Source of the DNA: Nocardia aurantia
Lineage (GTDB): Bacteria; Actinomycetota; Actinomycetes; Mycobacteriales; Mycobacteriaceae
Length of the DNA: 64,000 bases
Assembly: GCF_009604425.1 (NCBI RefSeq)
Contig: NZ_WEGI01000023.1
Span: 1-64,000, forward strand
Reading direction: 5' to 3'
The notes beneath the pieces are model-generated. The model was not told the origin of the DNA, ran no database searches, and saw only the letters and a list, made by a program, of their open reading frames with translations. This document shows, in pieces, positions 49,885-58,470 of this stretch. The translations under genes and the position numbers were made by a program. Position 1 is the first letter of the stretch. Every line of letters begins with the position of its first letter.

Positions 49885-50765
49885 CCGGGCCACGGCTGGA
49901 ACTGTTCAACTCGCTGTGGGCGATGGAGGATCTGCCCTACCGCGGCGCACGAGCGTGGTCGCTCGACGAGCAGTTGGATCTGCTGGAGCGCAACGGGTTC
50001 GACGGCGCCGCCGTCGATCTCGGCGCGCGACAGCGACCCGAGGCGACGCGGCTGGCGGCCGCGCTGCGCGGCCGTGTGCTGCGCGTCGCGGTTTTCGCGT
50101 TCGCCGGTACGGACGCGGAGATCGGTACCGCGCTGCGGTACGCGGACACGGTCGGCGCGGATCGAATGGTGGTGTGCGGCCGCCTGTTCGACGACGACTC
50201 CGCCGCACTCGCCGCGGTGCTGGGTCGCTGGCATCGGCGCTGCGCCGGCGCCGGGGTGGCCATGCAGCTGGAAACCCACCGCCACACCCTGACCGAGGAT
50301 CTGCGCCGCACCGTCGCGCTGCTGAACGTGCTCGATCCGGCGATCCGGCTGGCCATCGACCTGTCGCACTACGTGTGCGGCAGCGAGATTCCGCTGCCCG
50401 TACCGGACGCCGTCGACGAACTGCTCACCACCGTGCTGGACCGCACCGAATCCGTGCAGGGCCGCGTCGCGACCCGCTGCCAGGTGCAGATCCCGCTGGG
50501 CTTCCCACAGCACCGCGGATGGGAGGACCAGTTCCGGGACTGGTGGATTCGCGCCTTCACCGCCGTCCTCCGGCACCGGGACGGCGGCAGCGAGCCGGTG
50601 ATGTTCTGCACCGAACTCGGTACCACTCCGTACGCGATCACCGGCCCCGACGGCCACGAGCTGTCCGACCGCTGGGCCGACACCCTCACCCTGCGCGACC
50701 GTGCCGCCGCGGCCTTCGACGCGGCCCTCGACGGTCTCACCCGCACCCCAGGAGGTAACCCGTGA
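49881..50765 (+). CDS. TIM-barrel sugar-isomerase/epimerase-like protein
   Basis: 294 aa from GTG 49881. Sequence fits the AP_endonuc_2/xylose-isomerase-like TIM barrel: LDEQLDLLERNGFDGAAVDLG, GADRMVVCGRL, GVAMQLETHRHTL (metal-ligand Glu/His) and IRLAIDLSHYVCG (Asp/His). Members are isomerases, epimerases, dehydratases or lyases. The activity here is unknown, but embedding in the operon by 4-bp overlaps on both sides implies a step in the same pathway. Confidence 0.72.
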   Translation: MTGPRLELFNSLWAMEDLPYRGARAWSLDEQLDLLERNGFDGAAVDLGARQRPEATRLAAALRGRVLRVAVFAFAGTDAEIGTALRYADTVGADRMVVCGRLFDDDSAALAAVLGRWHRRCAGAGVAMQLETHRHTLTEDLRRTVALLNVLDPAIRLAIDLSHYVCGSEIPLPVPDAVDELLTTVLDRTESVQGRVATRCQVQIPLGFPQHRGWEDQFRDWWIRAFTAVLRHRDGGSEPVMFCTELGTTPYAITGPDGHELSDRWADTLTLRDRAAAAFDAALDGLTRTPGGNP

Positions 50766-51955
50766 CCACCGCGCACGCCGCCGCACAACCGTTGAGCGGC
50801 AATCACATCGCCGCGGGACCGCTGACCGAGCCGCCGAGCGGCCGATCGCTGCTGCCCGCCCGCGCCTACACCGGCGAGGACGAATTCCGGGCCGAGCAAC
50901 GGCTGATATTCGGCGCCGGCTGGGTGTGGGCCGGGTACGCCCACTGGCTCGCCGAACCGGGTGCGGTACATCCGGTCACCGTCGCCGGGCAACCCCTGCT
51001 GCTGGTCCTCGACGAGCAGCACCGGATCCGGGTGTTCCACAACTCCTGCCGCCACCGCGGCATGACCCTCACCGAGGAACCGACGGTGGTGCGCAAGCGC
51101 ATTCAGTGCGCCTATCACTGCTGGTCGTTCGGTCTCGACGGAAAGCTCTGTGCGGCACCGTTCTACGGCCGGGCCAAGGGAACGGCCGTCGACGCCGAAC
51201 TCGGCGATCGACTGGCGCTGGTCCCGGTGGCGGCGCACGTCTGGGCGGGCCTGATCTTCGTGGATCTCGCGGCCGCCGACACCGATCCGCAGGCCTGCGC
51301 GGCCGACTTCACCGACCGGCTCGCGCCGCTGCTGCGCCGCTGGTCGCACATCGACTTCGACCGGCTGCATCCGATCGAGGAACGCCGCTTCGACGTCGCC
51401 GCCAATTGGAAACTGGTGGTGGAGAACTTCCTCGACTTCTACCATCTGCCGTTCATCCATCCCCAGGTCGGACCGGTGGCGGCCGCACTGGACATCGACG
51501 ATCTGGTGCTGCGGCCGGACATCATGGGCGGCAGCTATCCGCGCGGCGCGGTCGGCAAGGCCGGCAAGACCGAGAAGCGCTTGCCGTGGCTCGGCGAGGT
51601 TCCCGCCGAACTGCGCGAACGGCAGGACATCTTCTGTGTGTTCCCGAACGCGCTGTTGTTCCTGGAGGCCGACTGGTTCCAGGTGATCGGTTTCGATCCG
51701 CTCGCGCCGGACCGCACCCTCGAACATATGGCGGTGTTCGTGGACCGCACCGCTGCCGGAGCCGAATATGCCGGTACCCGAACCCAATTGGCCGAGGCGT
51801 TGTTCGCGGTCAACGAACAGGATCTGCCGATCCTGCGGCGGCTCCAGGCGGGACGGCACTCCCCGGCCGCCGACGCCACCAACCTCGTCGCCGCCTGGGA
51901 CCAGATCACCGCGCTGTTCCAGCAGCGGGTGGCCGACCGGGCAAACCACCGATGA
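50762..51955 (+). CDS. Rieske non-heme iron oxygenase, alpha subunit
   Basis: 397 aa. Rieske [2Fe-2S] ligands are C96-x-H98 (NSCRHRGMTL) and C116-x2-H119 (CAYHCWSF). The mononuclear iron site is NWKLVVENFLDFYHLPFIHP, with His228 and His233 and an acidic ligand further on. It resembles the choline/carnitine monooxygenase-like branch (quaternary amine and N-demethylating enzymes) as much as aromatic dioxygenases. No reductase or ferredoxin gene is adjacent, so electron donors come from elsewhere. Overlaps neighbours at both ends (GTGA, ATGA). Confidence 0.88.
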   Translation: MTTAHAAAQPLSGNHIAAGPLTEPPSGRSLLPARAYTGEDEFRAEQRLIFGAGWVWAGYAHWLAEPGAVHPVTVAGQPLLLVLDEQHRIRVFHNSCRHRGMTLTEEPTVVRKRIQCAYHCWSFGLDGKLCAAPFYGRAKGTAVDAELGDRLALVPVAAHVWAGLIFVDLAAADTDPQACAADFTDRLAPLLRRWSHIDFDRLHPIEERRFDVAANWKLVVENFLDFYHLPFIHPQVGPVAAALDIDDLVLRPDIMGGSYPRGAVGKAGKTEKRLPWLGEVPAELRERQDIFCVFPNALLFLEADWFQVIGFDPLAPDRTLEHMAVFVDRTAAGAEYAGTRTQLAEALFAVNEQDLPILRRLQAGRHSPAADATNLVAAWDQITALFQQRVADRANHR

Positions 51956-52698
51956 GCGCGGAGTCGCGACTGCGGCGGGAACTGGCGGCGGTGTACCGGC
52001 TGGTCGCGCACTTCGGGATGACCGACCTGATCTTCACCCACATCTCGCTGCGGCTGCCCGGTGCGGAACCACGCTTCCTGCTCAACCCGTACGGGCTGCT
52101 GTTCGAGGAGATCACCGCCTCGAATCTGGTGATCGTCGACGCCGCCGGCCGTCCGGCCGGCACCGGCGGGCAACGGGTCAATCCGGCGGGCTTCGTCATC
52201 CATTCGGCCGTGCACGCCGCGCGCGCCGACGCCCACTGCGTCCTGCACACCCACACCCAGGCCGGTTGCGCGGTGGCCGCCGGTGCCGCGGGACTGCTTC
52301 CGCTGAACCAGATCTCGATGGAGTTCTACGATCGGATCGGCTATCACGACTACGAGGGCGTGGCGCTCGGCCGCGCCGAACAACAGCGCCTGGTCGCCGA
52401 TCTCGGCGGCCATCCCGCGCTGATCCTGCGCCACCACGGCCTGCTGACGGTGGGAAGCACTCCGGCACAGGCCTTTCTGCGCATGTTCTATCTGGAGCGG
52501 GCCTGCCGGATCCAGCTGGCGGCCACCGCCGCGGGGCCGGTGACCACACCGCCGGCCGATGTCTGCGCGCGCGCCGCGCACCAGCTGACCACCGGTGCGG
52601 CCCCCGGCGACGACTACGCCGACCCGGACGGTCCCGAACTCGCCTGGGCGGCCCTGCTGCGGCTGCTGGACCGGGTCGCCCCCGATTACACGGACTGA
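51952..52698 (+). CDS. class II aldolase/adducin-family protein
   Basis: 248 aa. AraD/FucA-like fold: [21 protein letters not shown] (conserved N-terminal helix and strand), [18 protein letters not shown], the Zn-binding HTHTQAG pair and a third His in [10 protein letters not shown]. Members do retro-aldol cleavage or decarboxylation-type chemistry; many are uncharacterised. Placed after the Rieske oxygenase, it could cleave a hydroxylated intermediate. Inference only. Confidence 0.85.
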   Translation: MSAESRLRRELAAVYRLVAHFGMTDLIFTHISLRLPGAEPRFLLNPYGLLFEEITASNLVIVDAAGRPAGTGGQRVNPAGFVIHSAVHAARADAHCVLHTHTQAGCAVAAGAAGLLPLNQISMEFYDRIGYHDYEGVALGRAEQQRLVADLGGHPALILRHHGLLTVGSTPAQAFLRMFYLERACRIQLAATAAGPVTTPPADVCARAAHQLTTGAAPGDDYADPDGPELAWAALLRLLDRVAPDYTD

Positions 52699-52726
52699 GA
52701 CCGCTTCTCCCGGAAAGGATCCGCCG

Positions 52727-53662
52727 ATGACTCCTGTCGGACCCGTCGACGCCACCCTGGTCCCCCGCTACGCGGGCCCGGCCACCTTCGCCCGGCTGCC
52801 CCGGCTGGACGAGGTCACCACCACCGATATCGCCGTCGTCGGGGTGCCGTTCGACACCGGGGTCAGCTACCGGCCCGGCGCCCGGTTCGGTCCGGCGCAC
52901 GTCCGGGCCTCCTCGAAACTGTTGCGCCCCTACAACCCCGAGCTCGGCCTGAGCCCCTTCCAGCGGCTGCAGGTCGCCGACGCTGGCGACGTTCCCTGTA
53001 ATCCCTTCGACATCGGCGCGGCGATCACCGAGATCGAACGGGCCGGTGACGATCTCACCGGCAGCGGCGTCCGGCTACTGACCCTCGGCGGGGATCACAC
53101 CATCGCCCTGCCGCTGCTGCGGTCGGTGACCCGCCGGCACGGACCGGTCGCCGTGGTGCACTTCGATGCCCATCTGGACACCTGGGACACGTATTTCGGC
53201 GCGGCGGTCACCCACGGCACCCCGTTCCGCCGCGCCTCCGAGGAGGGCCTCATCGACCGGGAAGCCAGTCTGCACATCGGCACTCGCGGCCCGCTCTACA
53301 GCGACCACGACCTGGACGACGACCGCCGCCTCGGGTTCGCCACGATCACAGCACCACAGCTGGAGATCGACGGGGTCGCCGCGGCCGTCGAGCGGATGCT
53401 GACCCGGCTCGGCGACCGCCCGGTCTACGTCTCGGTCGACATCGACGTACTCGACCCGGCGCACGCACCCGGCACCGGTACCCCGGAGGCCGGTGGCCTC
53501 ACCAGTCGTGAACTGCTGCACCTGCTCCGGGCGTTGCGCGCGGTGAACCTGGTCGGCGCCGACATCGTCGAGGTCGCCCCCGCCTACGACCACGCCGAGA
53601 TCACCGGTATCGCGGCCGCGCACGTCGGCTACGAGCTCATCTCCGCGATGGCAGCGGCGTGA
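52727..53662 (+). CDS. speB: agmatinase-family ureohydrolase
   Basis: 311 aa from ATG 52727, preceded by GGAAAGGA. Binuclear manganese ligands are all present: GGDHTIALP (His), [11 protein letters not shown] (Asp-His-Asp) and [20 protein letters not shown]-terminal [22 protein letters not shown] is typical of agmatinases/guanidinobutyrases. The reaction removes urea from a guanidino group, leaving an amine. The family covers agmatine, 4-guanidinobutyrate and 3-guanidinopropionate enzymes; specificity cannot be read here, so the gene symbol denotes family rather than substrate. Last gene of the operon. Confidence 0.88.
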   Translation: MTPVGPVDATLVPRYAGPATFARLPRLDEVTTTDIAVVGVPFDTGVSYRPGARFGPAHVRASSKLLRPYNPELGLSPFQRLQVADAGDVPCNPFDIGAAITEIERAGDDLTGSGVRLLTLGGDHTIALPLLRSVTRRHGPVAVVHFDAHLDTWDTYFGAAVTHGTPFRRASEEGLIDREASLHIGTRGPLYSDHDLDDDRRLGFATITAPQLEIDGVAAAVERMLTRLGDRPVYVSVDIDVLDPAHAPGTGTPEAGGLTSRELLHLLRALRAVNLVGADIVEVAPAYDHAEITGIAAAHVGYELISAMAAA

Positions 53663-53665
53663 ACG

Positions 53666-56600
53666 TCAGATGATCTGCGGGACGGGCGCTTCCGTCAACG
53701 CGGTGAGGAATTCCTCCGGGACGTGCGGCCATTCGGGCCGCCACGCGCCGGACACCTGGTCCGCGCGCAACGCGCCCAGGATCGCCACCACGTGCGGGCC
53801 GCCGTCGAGAAGGTAACGGACGGAGCCGAAGACGGCGCACTGCGCGGCCACGCGCGCGGCCAGCGCCTTGGCCTCGTCGGTGTGGCCGGCCGCGACCAGA
53901 CAGCCGATCAACAGGCGGCGGGCCTTCAGCAACTCGCGCGGGCGATCGACGGATTCCAGGCGGTCGACCCAGTCCTGCGCCCACCGGCGGGCCGACTCCG
54001 GATCGTCGGGCAGCAGCAGCCGGATGGCGGTGAATTCCTCGTAGAGGACGGTGAATTCGTCGACCGGATCGGCCGGTGCGCGGCGGTCGGCGTAGGCGAG
54101 CACCGGCAACTCGCCGAACTCCGGATGCGGCGGCAGGCCGAGCCGCAGGCGCTCGTTCTCGACCTCGGCGCGCAGTCGCGGCAGTCCCATGGCGTGGGCC
54201 ACCCGTGCGCCCTCGGTGAGCCGGCGGATGGCCGCCGCGCGATCGCCGCGCAGCGCCTTGATCCGGGCGCCGACCACATAGCGGGCGAGTTTGAAATCGA
54301 CGATGCCGGCGGTGGGCCCGAGTTTGTAGCCGTCGTCGATGAGCCGTTCGGCGGCCGCCACCTCGCCGCGTTCGTAGAGCAGTTCGCCGAGCAGCGCACC
54401 GGCCAGGCGCGCGGGATAGCAATGGCTGCCGCCGGTTTGGCGGGCCAGCCGCAACGCGCGCCGGAAGTACTTCTCCGCCGCGGGGATGTCCAGTTGCAGT
54501 CCGGCGGCGATGCCGAGGAAGCACAGTCCGTGAATCTCGTTGTAGGAGCCGCGGTTCCGCCGGATGTAGGGAACCGCCCAGCGCTGGCGGCGGAACGCCC
54601 CGGTCAGGTCGTAGCGGTAGGCGGCGACGAAGGTGGCGATGTTGGCCGCGATCCCGACCACGTACGGCGGCAGCCGATCCGCGTGCTCGAAGCACGGGGC
54701 CAGCTGTTCGTCGATGCCGGACAACCGATCCGCGCGCAGCGCGACCACCGCGTGCACGACATCCGCCTGCGCGCGCAACAGCGTGGTGTCGCCCGGCATC
54801 GCGGCCAGCAGATCCTCGGCCCGCCGCAGGGCCTGTCCGGCCGACTCCGGGCGGTGCAGCAGGGTGTTCGCCCAGGCCAGCAGCAGTTGCAGCGGCGGAT
54901 GGGTGACGACGGCGGCGACCGGCAACGTGTCGACCAGCGCCAGCAGGGCGGCGGCGTGGCCGTGCTCGAGCAGCGCCATCCCGTCCGCCTCGACCAGGGC
55001 GACCGCGACCGCGTCGTCCCCGGCCCGCAGCGCGTGGTCGACGGCCTCGCCGACCAGATCCTGCTCGGCGAACCAGCGCGACGCGGCGCGGTGCAGGTCG
55101 GTGATCCCCTGCGGCCGGTCCCGTTCCAGGCGCTGCCGCAGGAATTCCGCGAACAGATGGTCGTATCGGAACCAGTGACCGTCGTCGAGCCTGCGCAGGA
55201 ACAGGTCTCGCTGTTCGATCCGCTCCAGCACCGCCTGCCCGTCCGCGACGCCGGTCAGCGCGGCGGCCAGGTCGCCGCAGACACGGTCGGAGATCGAGGT
55301 GGCGGTCAGGAAGTCCAGCAGCTCCGGCTCCAGGGTGTCGAGGACGTTCTCGGCCAGGAATTCCCCGATGAGGTGATGGCGGCCGCTGAGGTGGCCGATC
55401 AGCCCGCCGCGATCGTGGCTGTCGCGCAGGGCCAGTGCGGCCAGGCGCAGGGCGGCGATCCAGCCCTCGGTCGCGGCCGTGAGCTCATCGACATCCTCCG
55501 GGTCGAGCTCCGGCCCGTCCGGACCCGCCAGAAAGGCCCTGGCCTCCTCCGGCTCGAAACGCAATGCGGTGGAGCCGATCTCGACCAGATCGCAACGCGC
55601 ACGGGCGGCACTCATCGGCAGGCCGGACCGGCTGCGGCTGGTCACCACCAGGTGCAGTGCGGGACTACAACTCTCGATGAGGAAGCGTAGCGCGGCGGTG
55701 GTGGCCGGATCGGTGACGCGATGCCAGTCGTCGATCACCACCACCAATTGCTCACCGCGGGCATCGATGTCGTTGATCAGCGAGGTGAGTACGTACCGTT
55801 CGGCCGCGTCGCCGTGCGTCTCCAGGAGCTGACCGAGCTCGCGGGCCAGCGTGGGCGCGACGGTGCGGATCGCCTCGATCAGATGCGACAGGAACCAGAT
55901 GACGTTGTTGTCGTCGCAGTCGACGGTCAACCAGGCCGCGGCCGTACCCTCCGCGACGAGCGATCCGAACCACTGCGCGGCCAGCGTGCTCTTGCCGAAT
56001 CCGGTGGGGCCGTGGATGACCGCGAGCCTGCGGTCCCGGCCCTGCCGGAGTATCGCGAGCAGCCGATCGCGCGCTACGAGGCCCGGCGGGGCCGGTGGGG
56101 GCCGGAAACGGGTGGCGGGGACCGGCGGCGTGGGCGTGGTGCGGAATCCCGTCGTGCCGGCCCGCACGGCCACCGTACGGGTACCGGCCGCGGTGGTCCG
56201 ACGGTCCGCGGCCGCGGAGCTACGACCGTCGTTCTGCTCGGGCTCGGATCCGCTGTCCACCAGCGGAATCGGCAGTTCGTCCGGGATCAGGCCGCGCCCG
56301 GCCTGGATCTCGCGCAATCGGTCGCCGAATTCCGCCGCGGTGGTGAACCGATCGGATCTGTTGCGGGACATGGCCCGCTCGAGCACGTCCGTGAAATCCG
56401 GTGGCAGCCCGTACTCGGCGAGGTCCGGCACCGGCATCCGGGTGATGCGCAGGAACTGCGCCACCAATTGCTCTCCGCTGCGCCGCTCGAACACCGCGTG
56501 CCCGGTGGCGGCGCAGAACAGGGTCGCGGCCAGGCCGTAGACGTCGGCCCCGGCGTCCGGCGGCTGCCCTTGCAGCACCTCCGGGGCGGTGAAGGCCGGC

Positions 56601-57160
56601 GATCCGGTCACCGTACTCGCCGTGGTCACGAAACCGCCCGCCAGCCGGGCGATTCCGAAATCCGCCAGCTGCGGCTCGCCGTAGTCGTCGAGCAGGATGT
56701 TGCCGGGCTTCACATCCCGGTGCAGGGTGCCGCCGCGATGCGCGGTCTCCAGCGCCCCGGCGATCCGCACCCCGATGCGCAGCGCCTCGGCCCAGCCTAC
56801 CGGCCCGCGCTCCTGGATGTGGCTCTCCAGCGAACCGCGCGGGTAGTACGGCATCACGAGGAACGGCCGCCCGGACGCGCTGGTGCCGACCTCGAAGAGG
56901 CTGACGATGTTGGGGTGCCCGGACACCTTGCCCATCGCCAGCTGTTCCCGCAGGAAGCGCTCGCGGTTGTCCGAATCCATCTCGGCGGTGAGCAGTTTGA
57001 CGGCGACCGTGCGGTCGAGTTCGGGCTGACGGCAGCGATACACGACACCGAAACCGCCGCTGCCGATCTCGACGGGGTCGGTGAAACCGGCAGCGTCGAG
57101 CTCAACCGCGAACCCCGCGATCGGGTCACGTTCCGTGGAGAGCGGATCGCTGTGCGTCAC
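53666..57160 (-). CDS. pknK: PknK-like Ser/Thr kinase fused to a MalT-type ATPase
   Basis: 1164 aa from GTG 57160. Kinase domain residues about 27-285: Gly loop GSGGFGVVY (33-41), Lys55, HRDVKPGN (147-154), DFG (167-169), TAPE. A Pro/Thr linker (about 310-360) leads to an NTPase with Walker A GPTGFGKS (384-391), Walker B-like VVVIDDWH, then a long TPR-like helical region to the C-terminus with no LuxR HTH. The layout and length match M. tuberculosis PknK, which phosphorylates a transcriptional activator. No such activator gene is adjacent here; the stop lies 3 bp from the converging ureohydrolase. Confidence 0.9.
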   Translation of the reverse strand: MTHSDPLSTERDPIAGFAVELDAAGFTDPVEIGSGGFGVVYRCRQPELDRTVAVKLLTAEMDSDNRERFLREQLAMGKVSGHPNIVSLFEVGTSASGRPFLVMPYYPRGSLESHIQERGPVGWAEALRIGVRIAGALETAHRGGTLHRDVKPGNILLDDYGEPQLADFGIARLAGGFVTTASTVTGSPAFTAPEVLQGQPPDAGADVYGLAATLFCAATGHAVFERRSGEQLVAQFLRITRMPVPDLAEYGLPPDFTDVLERAMSRNRSDRFTTAAEFGDRLREIQAGRGLIPDELPIPLVDSGSEPEQNDGRSSAAADRRTTAAGTRTVAVRAGTTGFRTTPTPPVPATRFRPPPAPPGLVARDRLLAILRQGRDRRLAVIHGPTGFGKSTLAAQWFGSLVAEGTAAAWLTVDCDDNNVIWFLSHLIEAIRTVAPTLARELGQLLETHGDAAERYVLTSLINDIDARGEQLVVVIDDWHRVTDPATTAALRFLIESCSPALHLVVTSRSRSGLPMSAARARCDLVEIGSTALRFEPEEARAFLAGPDGPELDPEDVDELTAATEGWIAALRLAALALRDSHDRGGLIGHLSGRHHLIGEFLAENVLDTLEPELLDFLTATSISDRVCGDLAAALTGVADGQAVLERIEQRDLFLRRLDDGHWFRYDHLFAEFLRQRLERDRPQGITDLHRAASRWFAEQDLVGEAVDHALRAGDDAVAVALVEADGMALLEHGHAAALLALVDTLPVAAVVTHPPLQLLLAWANTLLHRPESAGQALRRAEDLLAAMPGDTTLLRAQADVVHAVVALRADRLSGIDEQLAPCFEHADRLPPYVVGIAANIATFVAAYRYDLTGAFRRQRWAVPYIRRNRGSYNEIHGLCFLGIAAGLQLDIPAAEKYFRRALRLARQTGGSHCYPARLAGALLGELLYERGEVAAAERLIDDGYKLGPTAGIVDFKLARYVVGARIKALRGDRAAAIRRLTEGARVAHAMGLPRLRAEVENERLRLGLPPHPEFGELPVLAYADRRAPADPVDEFTVLYEEFTAIRLLLPDDPESARRWAQDWVDRLESVDRPRELLKARRLLIGCLVAAGHTDEAKALAARVAAQCAVFGSVRYLLDGGPHVVAILGALRADQVSGAWRPEWPHVPEEFLTALTEAPVPQII

Positions 57161-57356
57161 GACGACCTCGATACAACCTTCGACCTGTACTTCAAGGATA
57201 TTCCGGTCGAAGCGATCGTGTATCCCCCGGTTTCCCGGGTGTGTCGTTCTCGTGTGTTCCTCGGATCGGGAGGTTTCCGACTGTCGCCACCGGTTGACAG
57301 ACGGTTACTATCCATTCCTCGAGGATTCCACAGTCAGAAAAGGTTCCTATAGAGGT

Positions 57357-58343
57357 ATGAACGCGATTCCGATCCGTCGGCGCCCGGTGCGTTGGCTGGC
57401 GTGTTGGTGTGCGGTGGTGGGGGTTTCGGCATTGGCGACCACGCAGGTGGCCGATGCGCGCCCCGTGGGACTCGCGCCGACCATGGCGCCCCCCACCGTG
57501 GTTCCGGTCACGACGTCCTCACCCGGTCTCCTCGTCGATTCGGCGACGGCGATCGCCGGCCAGATGCAGTCCACGATCGACCTGGCCGCACCCGGCAGCC
57601 AGGTCGGCATCGAGGTGGTCGACACCACCACCGGCGCCGAAATCGCCGGTATCGGTACCGATCAGCAGTTCTACACCGCCTCGGTGGTGAAGTTGCTGAT
57701 CGCGCTGGACGCGCTCGATGCCGCGGCGGCCCGGCCCGATCCCGCCGCCCAGCCCGACGCCGCGGCGCCCCCACTCGATTCCGCGGCGCCACAATCCGAT
57801 CCGACGATCGCCGACCAGGTCCGCGAGATGCTGACCACCAGCGACGACGGCATCGCCGACGAGCTCTGGGTCGCCCAGGGCGGGGTCGACATCGTCACCA
57901 GGATGGCCGAGAAGATCGGCCTGCCCGGCACCGTGCCGCCCGAAGATCCCGGCCAATGGGGCGAAACGCGCACCACGCCCAAGGATGTCGCGGCGATCTA
58001 CCGGTACATCATCGAGTCCGTACCGGAGCCGGAACGCCGGATGATCATGGACGCGCTCGAGCACGTCACCGAGATCTCCGCCGACGGCACCGATCAGCTC
58101 TTCGGCATCCCGGACGCGCTGCTGCCCGGTGTCGCGTGGGCGGTGAAACCGGGCTGGATGGCGCTGAATTCGTCGACGACGCTCAACACCACCGGTTTGA
58201 TCGCGGCCCGCAAGGGCGAGCCGCTGCGCTACATCGTGGTGGTGCTGACCGCGCAGCCGGCCGACATCGGCTGGACCGCCGGCGGCGCGGCACTCACCGC
58301 CGGAGTCTCGGTCCTGCGCACCGCGCTCGGCCTGGAGCGCTGA
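57357..58343 (+). CDS. secreted serine hydrolase of the class A beta-lactamase fold
   Basis: 328 aa from ATG 57357. Signal peptide (WLACWCAVVGVSALATTQVADA) followed by a Pro/Thr-rich linker. The SxxK motif is SVVK (in YTASVVKLLIALDAL), the second motif is SDD (TTSDDGIADELW, usually SDN), and the third is KPG (VKPGWMAL, usually KTG). An Asp/Ala/Pro-rich insert (about residues 120-145) interrupts the helical domain. Altered motifs suggest a peptidoglycan- or peptide-directed hydrolase rather than an efficient beta-lactamase. Confidence 0.75.
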   Translation: MNAIPIRRRPVRWLACWCAVVGVSALATTQVADARPVGLAPTMAPPTVVPVTTSSPGLLVDSATAIAGQMQSTIDLAAPGSQVGIEVVDTTTGAEIAGIGTDQQFYTASVVKLLIALDALDAAAARPDPAAQPDAAAPPLDSAAPQSDPTIADQVREMLTTSDDGIADELWVAQGGVDIVTRMAEKIGLPGTVPPEDPGQWGETRTTPKDVAAIYRYIIESVPEPERRMIMDALEHVTEISADGTDQLFGIPDALLPGVAWAVKPGWMALNSSTTLNTTGLIAARKGEPLRYIVVVLTAQPADIGWTAGGAALTAGVSVLRTALGLER

Positions 58344-58348
58344 AAGCG

Positions 58349-58379
58349 CCCGGGCCCGTGGCATAGTCGCGGGCCCGGG
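58349..58379 (+). terminator. hairpin after the beta-lactamase-like gene
   Basis: CCCGGGCCCG (58349-58358) pairs with CGGGCCCGGG (58370-58379) over 10 bp with an 11-nt loop, starting 6 bp past the stop codon. Confidence 0.65.
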
Positions 58380-58405
58380 ACCGGCTCTCCGCCCGGTACC
58401 CGAAA

Positions 58406-58448
58406 AGATCCGGCCCGGACCACATCTCCCGTAGTCCGGGCCGGATCT
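58406..58448 (-). terminator. terminator for the DUF2637-type gene (bidirectional stem)
   Basis: AGATCCGGCCCGGAC (58406-58420) and GTCCGGGCCGGATCT (58434-58448) form a perfect 15-bp stem. On the minus strand the stem is followed by TTTT, so it suits termination of the gene ending at 58471. Confidence 0.8.
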
Positions 58449-58470
58449 CGTCCGTGTGCCGCGCGTCAGC

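Noticed and set aside
53723-55690. 655-codon plus-strand frame opposite pknK
   Set aside because: Gln/Arg/Gly-rich, no domain; kinase and ATPase motifs are on the minus strand.
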